Assembly: GCA_003149635.1 (NCBI GenBank)
Contig: QCWI01000001.1
Location: forward strand, 141,959-205,958
Direction: 5' to 3'
Length of the DNA: 64,000 nucleotides
Origin: Fluviicola sp. XM-24bin1
GTDB taxonomy: Bacteria > Bacteroidota > Bacteroidia > Flavobacteriales_D > Crocinitomicaceae
Of this stretch, positions 27,392 to 37,400 are shown piece by piece; within the stretch, counting starts at the first letter, position 1; every line of letters begins with the position of its first letter. The notes under the pieces were generated by a model that did no database searches, was not told where the DNA came from, and was given only the letters and a program-made list of their open reading frames with translations. The translations under genes were made by a program, and so were the position numbers.

Positions 27392-28743
27392 TACAATCCG
27401 TAGAAAAGGACTCCGATGGTCAGATAAATAAACAATCCGAGTACGTCATTGAGCGTTGTGATAAATGGCCCAGTAGCCAATGCAGGATCAATTTTGTAGC
27501 GATCCAATAGAAGCGGAATCAAAGTACCGAATACTGCTGCAAACATGATCACGGTGAACAGCGAAATTCCTACGACCCATCCGAGGGTGCTGCTATCAAA
27601 AATGTAGGCGAAGCCATAAACGATCAAGGAAAGTAGGATTCCGTTTACGACAGCGACTAAGGCCTCCTTGCTAATTTTTTTAAGAATCGATCCAAACTGA
27701 TCATCACCTTTGGCCAGCGATTGTACCACAATTGCCGATGATTGTACACCGACATTTCCTCCCATTGCTGTAATCAGCGGAATGAAAAAAGCAAGCGCAG
27801 GAACTTCACTAATCCCGCCTTCGAAACCAGAAATAACCTGCGCACCCAGAATTCCTCCGAGCATTCCAATGATCAGCCATGGCAAACGTGCTCGCGAGAT
27901 CCGCCAAACACTACTGCTTGATTCAATCTTTTCCGAGATACCCGATGCCAATTGCATGTCTTTTTCGGCCTCTTCCATGATGACATCGACAACGTCGTCA
28001 ATGGTAATGCGACCGACCAACTTGTTATTCAAATCAACAACGGGAACTGATACGAGGTCATACTTTTCCATGATGCGCGCTACGTGTTCATCGTCGTCAC
28101 TCGTTTTCACGGAAATCATGTTTTTATTTTGGTACAAATCCTTGATCAAGGTCTTCGGACTTGCAAAGAGCAATCGTTTCAAGGAAAGGAAGCCCACTAA
28201 GCGGTCGTCATCATCGACAACATAAATGGTAAAGACTTTTTCAACTTCCTCGGCCTGACGTCGTAATTCCACCACGCAACGATTCACTGGCCAGTCAATC
28301 TTTGCTTTGATGAACTCTTTCTGCATGAGTCCACCTGCGGTATCCTCTTCGTAATTCAGGAGGTCGACGATATCATCTGCCGCCTCGTCATCCTTGATGT
28401 GCGAGATGACCTCCTCGATTTGTTCTTGAGGTAAATCGGCGATCAAATCGGCAGCATCATCCGAATCCATGTTCTCCAATTGAGAGGCAATTTCCTCGGA
28501 GGAGAGGGATTTGATGAGTTCGTCCTGCGCTTCATTATCTAGTTCTGCCAGGATGTCCGCTTGGCGCTCTTCGTCTAGTAAATCGTAGAGACTTTTGGCT
28601 TCCGTAGCTTCTAACTCATCAACGATGATAGCGATGTCAGCGTCGTGTAATTCGAACACATGGGTTTCCAGCCATTGAACATCGTTCGATGTAACAGCTA
28701 CGGAGACTTCGTCCAAAAATTCCTTTGTTAACTTAAACCCCAT
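27391..28743 (-). CDS. mgtE: Magnesium transporter MgtE
   Basis: A 450-residue Mg2+ channel. In order: an acidic superhelical MgtE_N domain (about 1-130) with DDAADLIADLP, a pair of CBS domains (about 130-255), a plug helix, and five membrane helices from about 285 to the end. The pore helix region LITAMGGNVGVQSS is the conserved ion path. The cytosolic domains sense Mg2+ and close the channel when it is abundant. Length is standard. Confidence 0.95.
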   Translation of the reverse strand: MGFKLTKEFLDEVSVAVTSNDVQWLETHVFELHDADIAIIVDELEATEAKSLYDLLDEERQADILAELDNEAQDELIKSLSSEEIASQLENMDSDDAADLIADLPQEQIEEVISHIKDDEAADDIVDLLNYEEDTAGGLMQKEFIKAKIDWPVNRCVVELRRQAEEVEKVFTIYVVDDDDRLVGFLSLKRLLFASPKTLIKDLYQNKNMISVKTSDDDEHVARIMEKYDLVSVPVVDLNNKLVGRITIDDVVDVIMEEAEKDMQLASGISEKIESSSSVWRISRARLPWLIIGMLGGILGAQVISGFEGGISEVPALAFFIPLITAMGGNVGVQSSAIVVQSLAKGDDQFGSILKKISKEALVAVVNGILLSLIVYGFAYIFDSSTLGWVVGISLFTVIMFAAVFGTLIPLLLDRYKIDPALATGPFITTLNDVLGLFIYLTIGVLFYGL

Positions 28744-28810
28744 GACGTATCGATGTCGCTTTTACGCAAAGCGAATTTACACTTTCCTTTACGGAACTTT
28801 CTAGGAAAGG

Positions 28811-30358
28811 TTAGGATTTCCGTTGTTTTTTCAGCGGAATGATGTAAAGCCCATAGAATAGGCCGAAGTAGGTGATTCCCGATTGCGTTTCTAACGTGTC
28901 CTCGACCAGATAGGAAATCATGATGATAATGATGAAGCCCAATCCAACCAACTGACCGTTTTTGAACTGTTGACGGAGATATTGGATATGCGAAATAAGC
29001 AATAGGAACAATCCAGGAATTCCGAAGCCGAGAAGCATGGTCAAATACATGTTGTGCGTTCGGTCGCGATGATCTTCGGTAAGAGCCGAATCCGTCGCTT
29101 CGTAATGAGCGTTGAAACTGTCCTGAATATCGCCACCGCCAACTCCGATGAGCCAGTGCTGTTTGCTTAAGTGCATACCTACTTTCCAATATTCGATTCG
29201 TTGCAATAAAGAATGTCCGTTGGGATCGGTAGCGTTGTTCAATTGATATCGAAGTCCATTGACACGGGCCCAAATTCCTTTGTGGTAGATACTCGTATGT
29301 CCTTGCTCTACCGCACGAATGTCCTTTTTGCTCATGGAGCGGAATCCTTCGGCATCTTTTCGGACATCTTTCGAAGCCATATAGCGCGTCAGCGTTCGGA
29401 AGATGAGCTGTCCTTTTTTATCGCGTCCGTAATACGGAATATCCGATGCCTTTTCCCATTCTCGTTTGAGCTCTTTATGACAAATGAAAATATCAATCGG
29501 CTTGCCTGTTTCTGGGGAAACTTCGCCAGGTCGGTTGTAATAACCGTTGCCTTCTGCTGTTCTTTCTTTGTTCAAGATATCCTTGTGATATACCGCCGGA
29601 TCGTACGTGATGGGTTTGAAAATCCAGATGAGACCGGCAAGAATCACTCCAACGAAAACGGCCAATCCAGTAAAGGCCAAATATTTGTATCGATGATACA
29701 TCCAATAGAAGCCGTAAACCGCGTAGATTCCAATGAGAACAATGGTTCCGGTGAGGACTTGCGAATAATAGGTATAAAAATGCAGCCAAACGACGATAGC
29801 GACCATGGCAAAAACTGGAAGCTTGCGCCAACGATAAAATTGCACAGCAATCACGATGCCCATTACCACCATCAAAGCGTGTCGAACGTGTGAATCGAAA
29901 AGCGACATTCCTCGAATGTCATCGTAATATCTCGGCCCAAAGACCTGCTGATAAGAAAGGAAATTATACAACGATGCAAAAAGAACTGTTGCCAAGAAGA
30001 TTCCCAACACCCATTTCAGTCGTTTTCTTTTGCCGATGGGCTTGCAGGTCAAAACGAGAGGAATAACGATTAACGGAAGGGTTACTTTGATATCATGGAA
30101 TCCGTAATCCCAATTCGCCGACCAAATTAAGCTGATGAGGTGCCAAACAAATAAAAATGCAACCCAATGGAAAAGGCGGGTGGATTTGATGCGCTCCCAA
30201 TACGATTTGAAATCTGCCTCCAGAAGAATGTTGAGCAGCAAGAGCATCATGCTCAGGGACATCACAAATTTACTCACCACAATACTCGACGCTAATGCGC
30301 AAAGCAGAAATACGTGAATTTGCGTATGTATTTTAGGACCGAAAAATCGGCTGAGCAT
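28811..30358 (-). CDS. O-antigen ligase / polymerase family membrane protein
   Basis: A 515-residue polytopic inner-membrane protein with roughly ten helices and a long hydrophilic loop at about 255-410. Near the end of the loop, RTHNMYLTMLLGFGIPG is the signature of WaaL/Wzy ligases, where the His takes part in glycan transfer. These proteins join an undecaprenyl-linked glycan to lipid A core or polymerise it. In T9SS organisms an anionic LPS is the surface anchor for cargo, so a link to the secretion system is possible but not shown. The neighbours are unrelated. Confidence 0.8.
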   Translation of the reverse strand: MLSRFFGPKIHTQIHVFLLCALASSIVVSKFVMSLSMMLLLLNILLEADFKSYWERIKSTRLFHWVAFLFVWHLISLIWSANWDYGFHDIKVTLPLIVIPLVLTCKPIGKRKRLKWVLGIFLATVLFASLYNFLSYQQVFGPRYYDDIRGMSLFDSHVRHALMVVMGIVIAVQFYRWRKLPVFAMVAIVVWLHFYTYYSQVLTGTIVLIGIYAVYGFYWMYHRYKYLAFTGLAVFVGVILAGLIWIFKPITYDPAVYHKDILNKERTAEGNGYYNRPGEVSPETGKPIDIFICHKELKREWEKASDIPYYGRDKKGQLIFRTLTRYMASKDVRKDAEGFRSMSKKDIRAVEQGHTSIYHKGIWARVNGLRYQLNNATDPNGHSLLQRIEYWKVGMHLSKQHWLIGVGGGDIQDSFNAHYEATDSALTEDHRDRTHNMYLTMLLGFGIPGLFLLLISHIQYLRQQFKNGQLVGLGFIIIIMISYLVEDTLETQSGITYFGLFYGLYIIPLKKQRKS

Positions 30359-30389
30359 GATGAGTAGTTTTGGACTACGTTAACAACGA

Positions 30390-32030
30390 TTAAAATCCGA
30401 GAATCGTATTGTATTCGCCAGAACTTTTGAAAATTTCTAGAGCGCGTTCGATGTAAACGTCATCCTTGAAGGCGTGAATCGAACGACCATTCTGATAATG
30501 GTATCTCGAAACGATTTCATTCTCAAGTAATTGAATGATTTCGTCCTTGAATTTCTCTAAATCACGTTCTTTTGATGGAACCACTTTTTCGAGAAGTGCT
30601 TCGTATTCCGCTTGCATGTCTTCATAGAAACCTTCGTCCTCAGCGGTTTCTTTCATTTTCTTCAAACGCTCTTCCGATGCCGTCGAATACGTAAAGTCCT
30701 GTTCCAAAACATACGCCTTGAATTTTTCATACTCCGCCTCCGGCAAATTGAAGCTTTCCGCAGGTGCATTGTCTAGATTGCGATAGAAGTAATCCGTAGC
30801 AAAATCAAAAATGAAATTCTGTCCGTATAATACAGCAGTCAATCGACTGAATTCTCCTGGATCGACCTCAGCATCTGGTTCAATTCCGCGCCCGTCGATA
30901 ACTTCGCGTCCGTTCTTCGTATGGAAAATTTGAATCAGGGAATCAGGAATCTCTTCTGGGCGATCTCCGTCGGCACGATCATAATATTCCAAGCGCTGAA
31001 CGCATCGACCAGATGGTGTGTAGTATTTAGCAATAGTCAATTTCATTTTTGAACCGTAGCTCAAATCGTACGTTCTTTGAACCAGTCCCTTTCCGAATGA
31101 AGTAGTTCCTACGATCACCGCGCGATCGTAATCTTGTAAACTTCCAGCTACAATTTCACTTGCCGAAGCAGATCCGCCATCAACCAATACAATGACAGGG
31201 ATGTCCAAATCTGTCGGTGCATTCATCGTCGTGTACTTACGATTTTCTTCAGCTACACGCGCTTTTGTAGTCACAACGATTTCATTCTTCGGCACGAACA
31301 TGTTTACAATCCTCACAGCTTCAATTAGCAAACCTCCACCGTTTCCACGCAAGTCAAGAATTAGTTTCTCCATTCCTTCCGATTTCAAATCTGTGTAGGC
31401 TGCCAAAACTTCGGAATGCGCAGATCGCGTAAAACTGTTCAATTTGATGTATCCAACGTTGTCTTCCATCAATCCTGAATAAGGAACGTCTGGCAATTTG
31501 ATTTCATCACGGTTGAATTTGAATTTCTTGCGTTCACCATCTGGACGCTCAATTTCAACTTCCAGTTCCTTCCCTTTAGGGCCTTTCAAAGCAGTCGAAA
31601 CTTCAGACGATGGCTTGTCTTTCATGTCCTTTCCGTCAATGGCAATGATTTTATCTCCGGCGCGCAAACCAGCGACTTGAGCGGGCTTTCCTTCGTACGG
31701 CTCTGTGATATAACAGTAATCATCCACCTTGCGGATCAAGGCACCGATCCCACCGTATTGCCCTGTAGTCATCAATTGGTAATCCTCGATTTCAGTTTCG
31801 TGATAATACACCGTATAAGGATCCAAATCTTTGAGCATGGCATCGATGGCCGCCTTGGACATACTTCCAGAGTTGAGATCATCCACATAATACTTCTCCA
31901 GATTCTCATAAATCTCGTTCATGATTTCCAGACTTCGAATGACTTCGAATCCATTGTTCTGACTGTAGCCAAATCCAGAGATGAAGACGGTGGCTAGAAC
32001 TAATATGAAAGATCGAAAGGTATTACGCAT
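30390..32030 (-). CDS. S41 family C-terminal processing peptidase
   Basis: A 546-residue periplasmic or envelope serine protease. The chosen ATG (32030) overlaps the rnpA stop and begins the signal sequence MRNTFRSFILVLATVF; a longer form starting 19 codons upstream is unlikely. A PDZ domain (about 85-165) with YGGIGALI precedes the protease core. The catalytic Ser lies in GGSASASE (285-292) and the Lys in SFGKGLVQ (311-318, Lys314). The C-terminal 150 residues form a helical extension common in Bacteroidota Ctp proteins. Substrates are unknown. Confidence 0.93.
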   Translation of the reverse strand: MRNTFRSFILVLATVFISGFGYSQNNGFEVIRSLEIMNEIYENLEKYYVDDLNSGSMSKAAIDAMLKDLDPYTVYYHETEIEDYQLMTTGQYGGIGALIRKVDDYCYITEPYEGKPAQVAGLRAGDKIIAIDGKDMKDKPSSEVSTALKGPKGKELEVEIERPDGERKKFKFNRDEIKLPDVPYSGLMEDNVGYIKLNSFTRSAHSEVLAAYTDLKSEGMEKLILDLRGNGGGLLIEAVRIVNMFVPKNEIVVTTKARVAEENRKYTTMNAPTDLDIPVIVLVDGGSASASEIVAGSLQDYDRAVIVGTTSFGKGLVQRTYDLSYGSKMKLTIAKYYTPSGRCVQRLEYYDRADGDRPEEIPDSLIQIFHTKNGREVIDGRGIEPDAEVDPGEFSRLTAVLYGQNFIFDFATDYFYRNLDNAPAESFNLPEAEYEKFKAYVLEQDFTYSTASEERLKKMKETAEDEGFYEDMQAEYEALLEKVVPSKERDLEKFKDEIIQLLENEIVSRYHYQNGRSIHAFKDDVYIERALEIFKSSGEYNTILGF

Positions 32031-32415
32031 AGTTTTGTTGTAAATCGTCAATAATTTTTTGGAAAAGTGCTTTGGTTTTTTGCTCAAGCTTTAGAGCTCC
32101 GACTTCCTCTTTTCCGGTGTAAAGTAAGAAAATTCCCAGTTGCTGATTCTGCTCCAACAAATAGGATTCTAATTCCATTTTATTTTTCCGTACAGCTTCC
32201 CTACAAATTCGTTTCACACGGTTCCGTTGGATGGCTGTTTTAAATGTTCGTTTTGGTGCGGCAATCACAATTTGGAACGGAGTATTGCTTTTCAACTCTT
32301 GTACATCGTACTTAGCAATAAGCGGATATTGTTTCTGTGAACGCCCCGAATCAAATAGTGCATCAATGAGCTGTTTGTTACACAACTTGTACTCCTTGCC
32401 TAATTGTTGATTCAT
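32023..32415 (-). CDS. rnpA: Ribonuclease P protein component
   Basis: A 130-residue basic protein that assists the RNase P RNA in maturing tRNA 5' ends. The family motif is RNRVKRICREAVR (about 65-77). Length is normal. Its stop overlaps the start of the S41 protease by eight bases, and a SPOR protein gene lies five bases upstream, so the three form one unit. No RNase P RNA gene was found in the window. Confidence 0.93.
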   Translation of the reverse strand: MNQQLGKEYKLCNKQLIDALFDSGRSQKQYPLIAKYDVQELKSNTPFQIVIAAPKRTFKTAIQRNRVKRICREAVRKNKMELESYLLEQNQQLGIFLLYTGKEEVGALKLEQKTKALFQKIIDDLQQNYA

Positions 32416-32420
32416 TCGAT

Positions 32421-32837
32421 CTAGCGGTCCTCTTCTTTTACAAGTCGTGGTAAGTTGATGTCTTCCTCAATGACAAAACATGTAGGAAACTCCGCGGTCA
32501 TCGCAGCCTTGATTTTCTCTGCCTCCAAGCGCGTTCTGAAATCGCCCACTTTCAAATAGTAATTGGGTGCAGTGTATTCCACATACGTGTCCACGCGCGG
32601 GAATTGAGCGATAAATCGAGAACGGGCATTATTAATTGTACCACGATCCGAATCAAAGTACAATTGAACGCGATATCCTTTAATCTTCGTCTTGGTGTCC
32701 GGAGGAATTACTTCGCTTTGCTTTGCAACAAGCGCATCAATACGGCCATCTTTCTTGACTTGAATGTCTCCTTGTTGGGCAATAGAAAGCCCTGTGAAAC
32801 TGAATGCGGCGATGAATAATAATAAGGTCTTCCTCAT
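32421..32837 (-). CDS. SPOR domain protein
   Basis: A 138-residue exported protein with a signal peptide (about 1-21, ending LSIAQ). Residues about 53-125, with GYRVQLYFDSDR and YYLKVGDFRTRLEAEKIKA, form a SPOR domain, which binds peptidoglycan stripped of stem peptides, often at division sites. It is first in the SPOR-rnpA-S41 unit and has its own -7 element. Confidence 0.85.
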   Translation of the reverse strand: MRKTLLLFIAAFSFTGLSIAQQGDIQVKKDGRIDALVAKQSEVIPPDTKTKIKGYRVQLYFDSDRGTINNARSRFIAQFPRVDTYVEYTAPNYYLKVGDFRTRLEAEKIKAAMTAEFPTCFVIEEDINLPRLVKEEDR

Positions 32838-32858
32838 AGGTGCAGATCAATGTTGATT

Positions 32859-32866
32859 CAAAAATA
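32859..32866 (-). promoter_or_regulatory. Putative -7 element of the SPOR-rnpA-S41 unit
   Basis: The minus strand reads TATTTTTG, a perfect TAnnTTTG, 21 bases before the start codon at 32837. Confidence 0.5.
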
Positions 32867-32958
32867 CAAAAGTTGGGTCAATGACTATGCCAAAATATCT
32901 AAACAAGCCGGAAAGTACTGACGGAACAGCAGTTGAAAGAATACGCACAAGTATCTTT

Positions 32959-32977
32959 ATTTAGAATCTTTCTAAAT
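32959..32977. promoter_or_regulatory. 19-bp palindrome, candidate operator upstream of actA
   Basis: ATTTAGAA and TTCTAAAT are perfect arms around TCT. The size and shape fit a dimeric regulator site, possibly of the Fur family. It lies in the 251-bp divergent gap, 56 bases upstream of the actA -7 element and 92 bases upstream of the SPOR gene -7 element. The remainder of the gap shows nothing else clear. Confidence 0.5.
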
Positions 32978-33033
32978 TAATTCGTGGCGATTCAAAAGTG
33001 TCATACAAATGTCATGTAAACTGACTTTTGTGC

Positions 33034-33041
33034 TAAATTTG
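33034..33041 (+). promoter_or_regulatory. Putative -7 element of the act-cox operon
   Basis: TAAATTTG is a perfect TAnnTTTG, 47 bases before the actA ATG. ACTTTTG lies immediately upstream, too close to be a normal -33 box. Confidence 0.5.
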
Positions 33042-33088
33042 CTAGCGTCAAAACCCGCATTTTTGGCGCAAGACGAACAGTTTTTTAC

Positions 33089-34456
33089 ATGAAAATATCT
33101 AGTAGTCAGATGTTTAGAAATTTTAACAAATGGTGTCTAGCCGTAATGACAATCCTGTTTTTAACAGGGTCATATACTGCTCAGGCTCAAGATGGAGGAA
33201 CTTTATTTAAGGCCAACTGTGCCACGTGTCACCATCCTTTTAACGATGGTACCGGGCCAAAGCTTTCCGGAGTACGTGATGCTTGGTTGGAAAATGCTGA
33301 TGAGGCTACGTTAATCCTATGGGTTCGTAACTGGCAGGATGCAGCAGCACAAAGTTCTTATGCTCAGCAACGCTCAACATTGAAAGGGTCGGCAATGACT
33401 GCTTTTGGTGATAAGTGGACAGACGAGCAAATTCTTTCAATTTTCGATTGGATCGATGCACAAGTGCAGGATGATGGTTCCGGTGGCGGAGGCGATGCTG
33501 GAGGTGCTGAAGGTGGAGCCACAGAAGAAGAAGAATCTTCTTTAGGTTGGATCTGGATCGCATTGTTCGCAGTATTCGCAACAATTATTCTTGCAGTAGG
33601 AGGTGTTCGTCGTCAACTGAAGCATGCGCAAGTAGAAGTTGAAGGAGATGAAGAAGGAGCTACAGCAAGCTACGCAGATGAATTGAAGAAATGGGCATGG
33701 TTGAACCGCAAGTATGTTGGACTGGGAGCCTTGGTTGTAGTGATTGCATTGTTGGTGACATTGTTCCAAGGACTTTACAGTATCAATATTATGGAGGGAT
33801 ACCAGCCTTCTCAGCCGATCGACTTCCCTCACCAAACGCACGCTGGAATCAACGGTATTGATTGTAAGTACTGTCACAACACAGTAACTGAGTCAAAATC
33901 TGCAAGTATTCCATCGGTAAACGTTTGTATGAACTGTCACAAGCAGATCAAAGGAAACGAGCCGGAGCAGCAAGCGAAAATCCAGAAGATTTACGATGCA
34001 GCAGGATGGGATGGTCAGAAATACACAGGTAAAACAAAACCTATCGTTTGGAACAAAGTTCACAACCTTCCAGATCACGTGTACTTCAACCACCAACAAC
34101 ACGTAGTTGTAGGAGGATTGGATTGTGCGCAATGTCATGGAGATATGACGAAGCAAGTTGAGGTTGCGAAAGTTCAAACGCACGAAGAGTTGAATGCAGT
34201 TCAAGCGAACATCGATGCAGGAATCAACTTTACAAAAGCAACATTGACAATGGGATGGTGTATCGAATGTCACAACCAAGCGACAATCGCTCCTGGAATT
34301 TTGGCAGACGATAACCCACAAACATTGACATACTACGATGAGATTCACAACCGATTGGTGAAGCATAACAAATCATTGTATAGCAAGTTCCTTGATGATG
34401 ATAAAGTGAGTCCGAGAGAACTAGGTGGATGGGAGTGTGCTAAGTGCCACTATTAA
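33089..34456 (+). CDS. actA: Alternative complex III multihaem cytochrome c subunit ActA
   Basis: A 455-residue multihaem cytochrome. After a signal sequence, a mono-haem domain has CATCH (44-48). A Gly/Glu-rich linker and two membrane helices (about 152-170 and 213-231) lead to a C-terminal domain with five more motifs: CKYCH, CMNCH, CAQCH, CIECH and CAKCH. That gives six haem c sites, facing the periplasm. In alternative complex III these form the wire carrying electrons from the quinol site to the oxidase. It is the first of eight genes in one direction with short gaps. Confidence 0.93.
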   Translation: MKISSSQMFRNFNKWCLAVMTILFLTGSYTAQAQDGGTLFKANCATCHHPFNDGTGPKLSGVRDAWLENADEATLILWVRNWQDAAAQSSYAQQRSTLKGSAMTAFGDKWTDEQILSIFDWIDAQVQDDGSGGGGDAGGAEGGATEEEESSLGWIWIALFAVFATIILAVGGVRRQLKHAQVEVEGDEEGATASYADELKKWAWLNRKYVGLGALVVVIALLVTLFQGLYSINIMEGYQPSQPIDFPHQTHAGINGIDCKYCHNTVTESKSASIPSVNVCMNCHKQIKGNEPEQQAKIQKIYDAAGWDGQKYTGKTKPIVWNKVHNLPDHVYFNHQQHVVVGGLDCAQCHGDMTKQVEVAKVQTHEELNAVQANIDAGINFTKATLTMGWCIECHNQATIAPGILADDNPQTLTYYDEIHNRLVKHNKSLYSKFLDDDKVSPRELGGWECAKCHY

Positions 34457-34486
34457 TTAAGAACTTGAAGAATTCGAATTAAGAAT

Positions 34487-37400
34487 ATGGGAATGAATAG
34501 AAAATATTGGAAGGGGATTGACGAGTTGCACGAGACTCCTCAGTTTCTAGAATCCAGAGATCAGGAATTTCCGACTCAAACTTCTGTAGAGGAGTTTTTG
34601 GGTGATGATAAATTACAAGAGTCATCTACAGGACGACGCGACTTCCTAAAGTTTTTAGGGTTTAGTGTGGCGGCAGCAACAGTTGCAGCATGTGAGGCTC
34701 CAGTAAATAAAGCGGTACCTTATGTAAACAAGCCAGAGAATGTAACGCCAGGTATGCCAACATGGTATGCTTCTACTTACTACGATGGAATTTCTTACGC
34801 TAGTATCCTAGTTAAGACGCGCGAAGGTCGACCTATCTTTATTAAAGGAAACAAAGACTACGGTATTACAAAAGGTGGTGTGAATCCTCGCATCATTGCT
34901 TCTGTATTGAGTCTTTACGATAGCGAGCGTATCACGCGTCCAACAATTAAAGGAGATTCAACTTCATATACGGATCTTGATAAGAAAGTGGCTGCTGGAC
35001 TGAAGTCTGCAAACAAAGTAGTTCTCGTATCCAATACGGTTACAGGGCCTACTGCGATGACAGCAATTGGAGCGTTGAAAGAAAAAGTAGGTGCGGATAA
35101 ATTCCAGCACATTCAATACGACGCTACTTCATACGCAGGAATGCGTGAGGCAAACAAGCAATCTTTCGGATTGACTGTGAACTCAATGATGGCAGCACCA
35201 ACTGAGCCAGTTGAAGGTGATGAAATGGCAGACAACGCCGAGCCAGTAATGGCAGCGCCTGCTGATGACGGGCCTGGAATCATTCCAAGCTACGATTTCT
35301 CGAAAGCGAAAACAATCGTTTCTATCGATGCTGATTTCTTAAACTCTTGGTTGATGCCAACAGTATTTGCAGGTCAGTACGGTGAGCGCCGTAACCCAGA
35401 TGGGGAATGGATGAATAAACATTTCCAGTTCGAATCAGTAATGTCTGTTACAGGATCAAACGCTGACGTTCGTGGAATGATCAAGCCTTCTCAACAAGCG
35501 AATGTAATCGCTTACTTGTTGAAAGAATTCAATGTTTCGACTTCAGTTTCTACGAAATTGGAAGGTTCAGCATTGAAGGCGGCTAAGAAAGCGGCGAATG
35601 CATTGAAAGTATCGAAAGATGCTTCTGTAGTAGTTTGTGGATCGAATGACGTGGATGTTCAAATGATGGTGAACAAATTGAACCACGTTATTGGAGCGTA
35701 CAAAACGACAATCAATGTAAACGATCCAATCAAGATGTTTATGTCTGATGATGCAGCAATGACTGAGTTTGCATCTTCAGTAGCGAAAGGAAACGGGCCG
35801 GATGCTGTAATCTTCTACGGAGTGAATCCAGTGTACACGCTTCCAAACGGAAAAGATTTCGCGAAAGGATTAAAGAAAATTAAAACATCTGTTTCTATGT
35901 CGCTTTACGCGGATGAAACAGCTTCTCGTTGTAAATATGTTGCATCTGACCTTCACGCATTGGAGGCTTGGAACGATTTCAACGTAATGGGTGATCACTA
36001 CGCGATCGCTCAACCAACCATTCGTCCACTTCACAATACAGCTTCAGCTATTGAATCTTTCCTAGTTTGGGCAGGTGAAGAAACGCGACCAACATCAGCG
36101 GAAAGAAAAGACTCTAAAATTGTTCATGACTTCATGCGTGGACTGTGGGTAGAAAATGGAATGCCATTATCTAACTACACAGACGAGCATACGTACTGGA
36201 ACATGATGGTGCACAACAGTTGTACAGATACAACAATGGTGGCACCAACGCAACCAGATTTCATCGGTAATCTTTCATCAGTGAAAGCACCAGCAATTTC
36301 AGGAAAATGGGAAGTGGTGATGTACCAGAAGTCTGGAATGGGAATTGGTCAGCAAGCAAACAACCCTTGGTTGCAGGAAATGGCGGATTCTCTAACAAAG
36401 GCTACTTGGGACAACTACATCACAATGGCTCCAAGAGATATGGACGACAATAAATGTGAAAAGTTCTTCGATCAGGAGAACGGATTAACTTTAGCAACAT
36501 TGACAGTTAACGGTGCGTCTGTGAAACTTCCAGTTATGCCTTTGCCAGGTCAAGCGCCAGGAACAGTTGGTGTCGCTTTAGGATACGGACGCGGTGCTGA
36601 CGGTGAGAAAATCGGTATGGCTGCCTACCAAACTGCAGAGTACGGTGGACACGTTACTGATGAGAAAGGTAACAAAGCAACAATTGGAGAGAATGCCTTT
36701 GCATTGACTTCAGTTTCGAATGGAACATATTCATTGTACGGAGGAGGTTCTCTGAAAGTACATGCAGATGAAAAATACTTGGTAGCGGTAACGCAGATTC
36801 ACGGAACAGCAATGGGACGTAACTCTGTAATTCGTGAGACTACGAAGGACATCTACGATAATAAAGATAAATCAGCTTACAACCCTGAGTACACGCTACA
36901 GAAAGTAGATGAGCATGGGCACCACGTGGAAGCACCAATCGAAGAGTTTGATCTTTGGGATGCGCATCCAGTTGAAAACGTAGGGCACCGTTGGGGAATG
37001 ACAGTTGACTTGTCTTCTTGTTTCGGATGTGGATCTTGTTTGATCGCATGTCAGTCAGAGAACAACGTACCAGTTGTAGGTAAGACAGAAGTACGTCGCG
37101 GACGTGAAATGGCTTGGTTGCGTATCGATCGCTACTTTGCTTCAACAGAAGAAGCAGCGCCAGGTACACGATACGATCACGAGAAGAGCAAAATGGAGTG
37201 GTTTGCTGATGCTGAGAACCCAGAGGATAACCCGATGGTAGTGCACCAGCCAATGATGTGTCACCACTGTAACCACGCTCCTTGTGAGACAGTTTGTCCG
37301 GTTGCAGCGACAACGCACTCAAACGAAGGATTGAACCAAATGACATACAACCGTTGTATCGGTACTCGTTATTGTGCGAACAACTGTCCGTACAAAGTAC

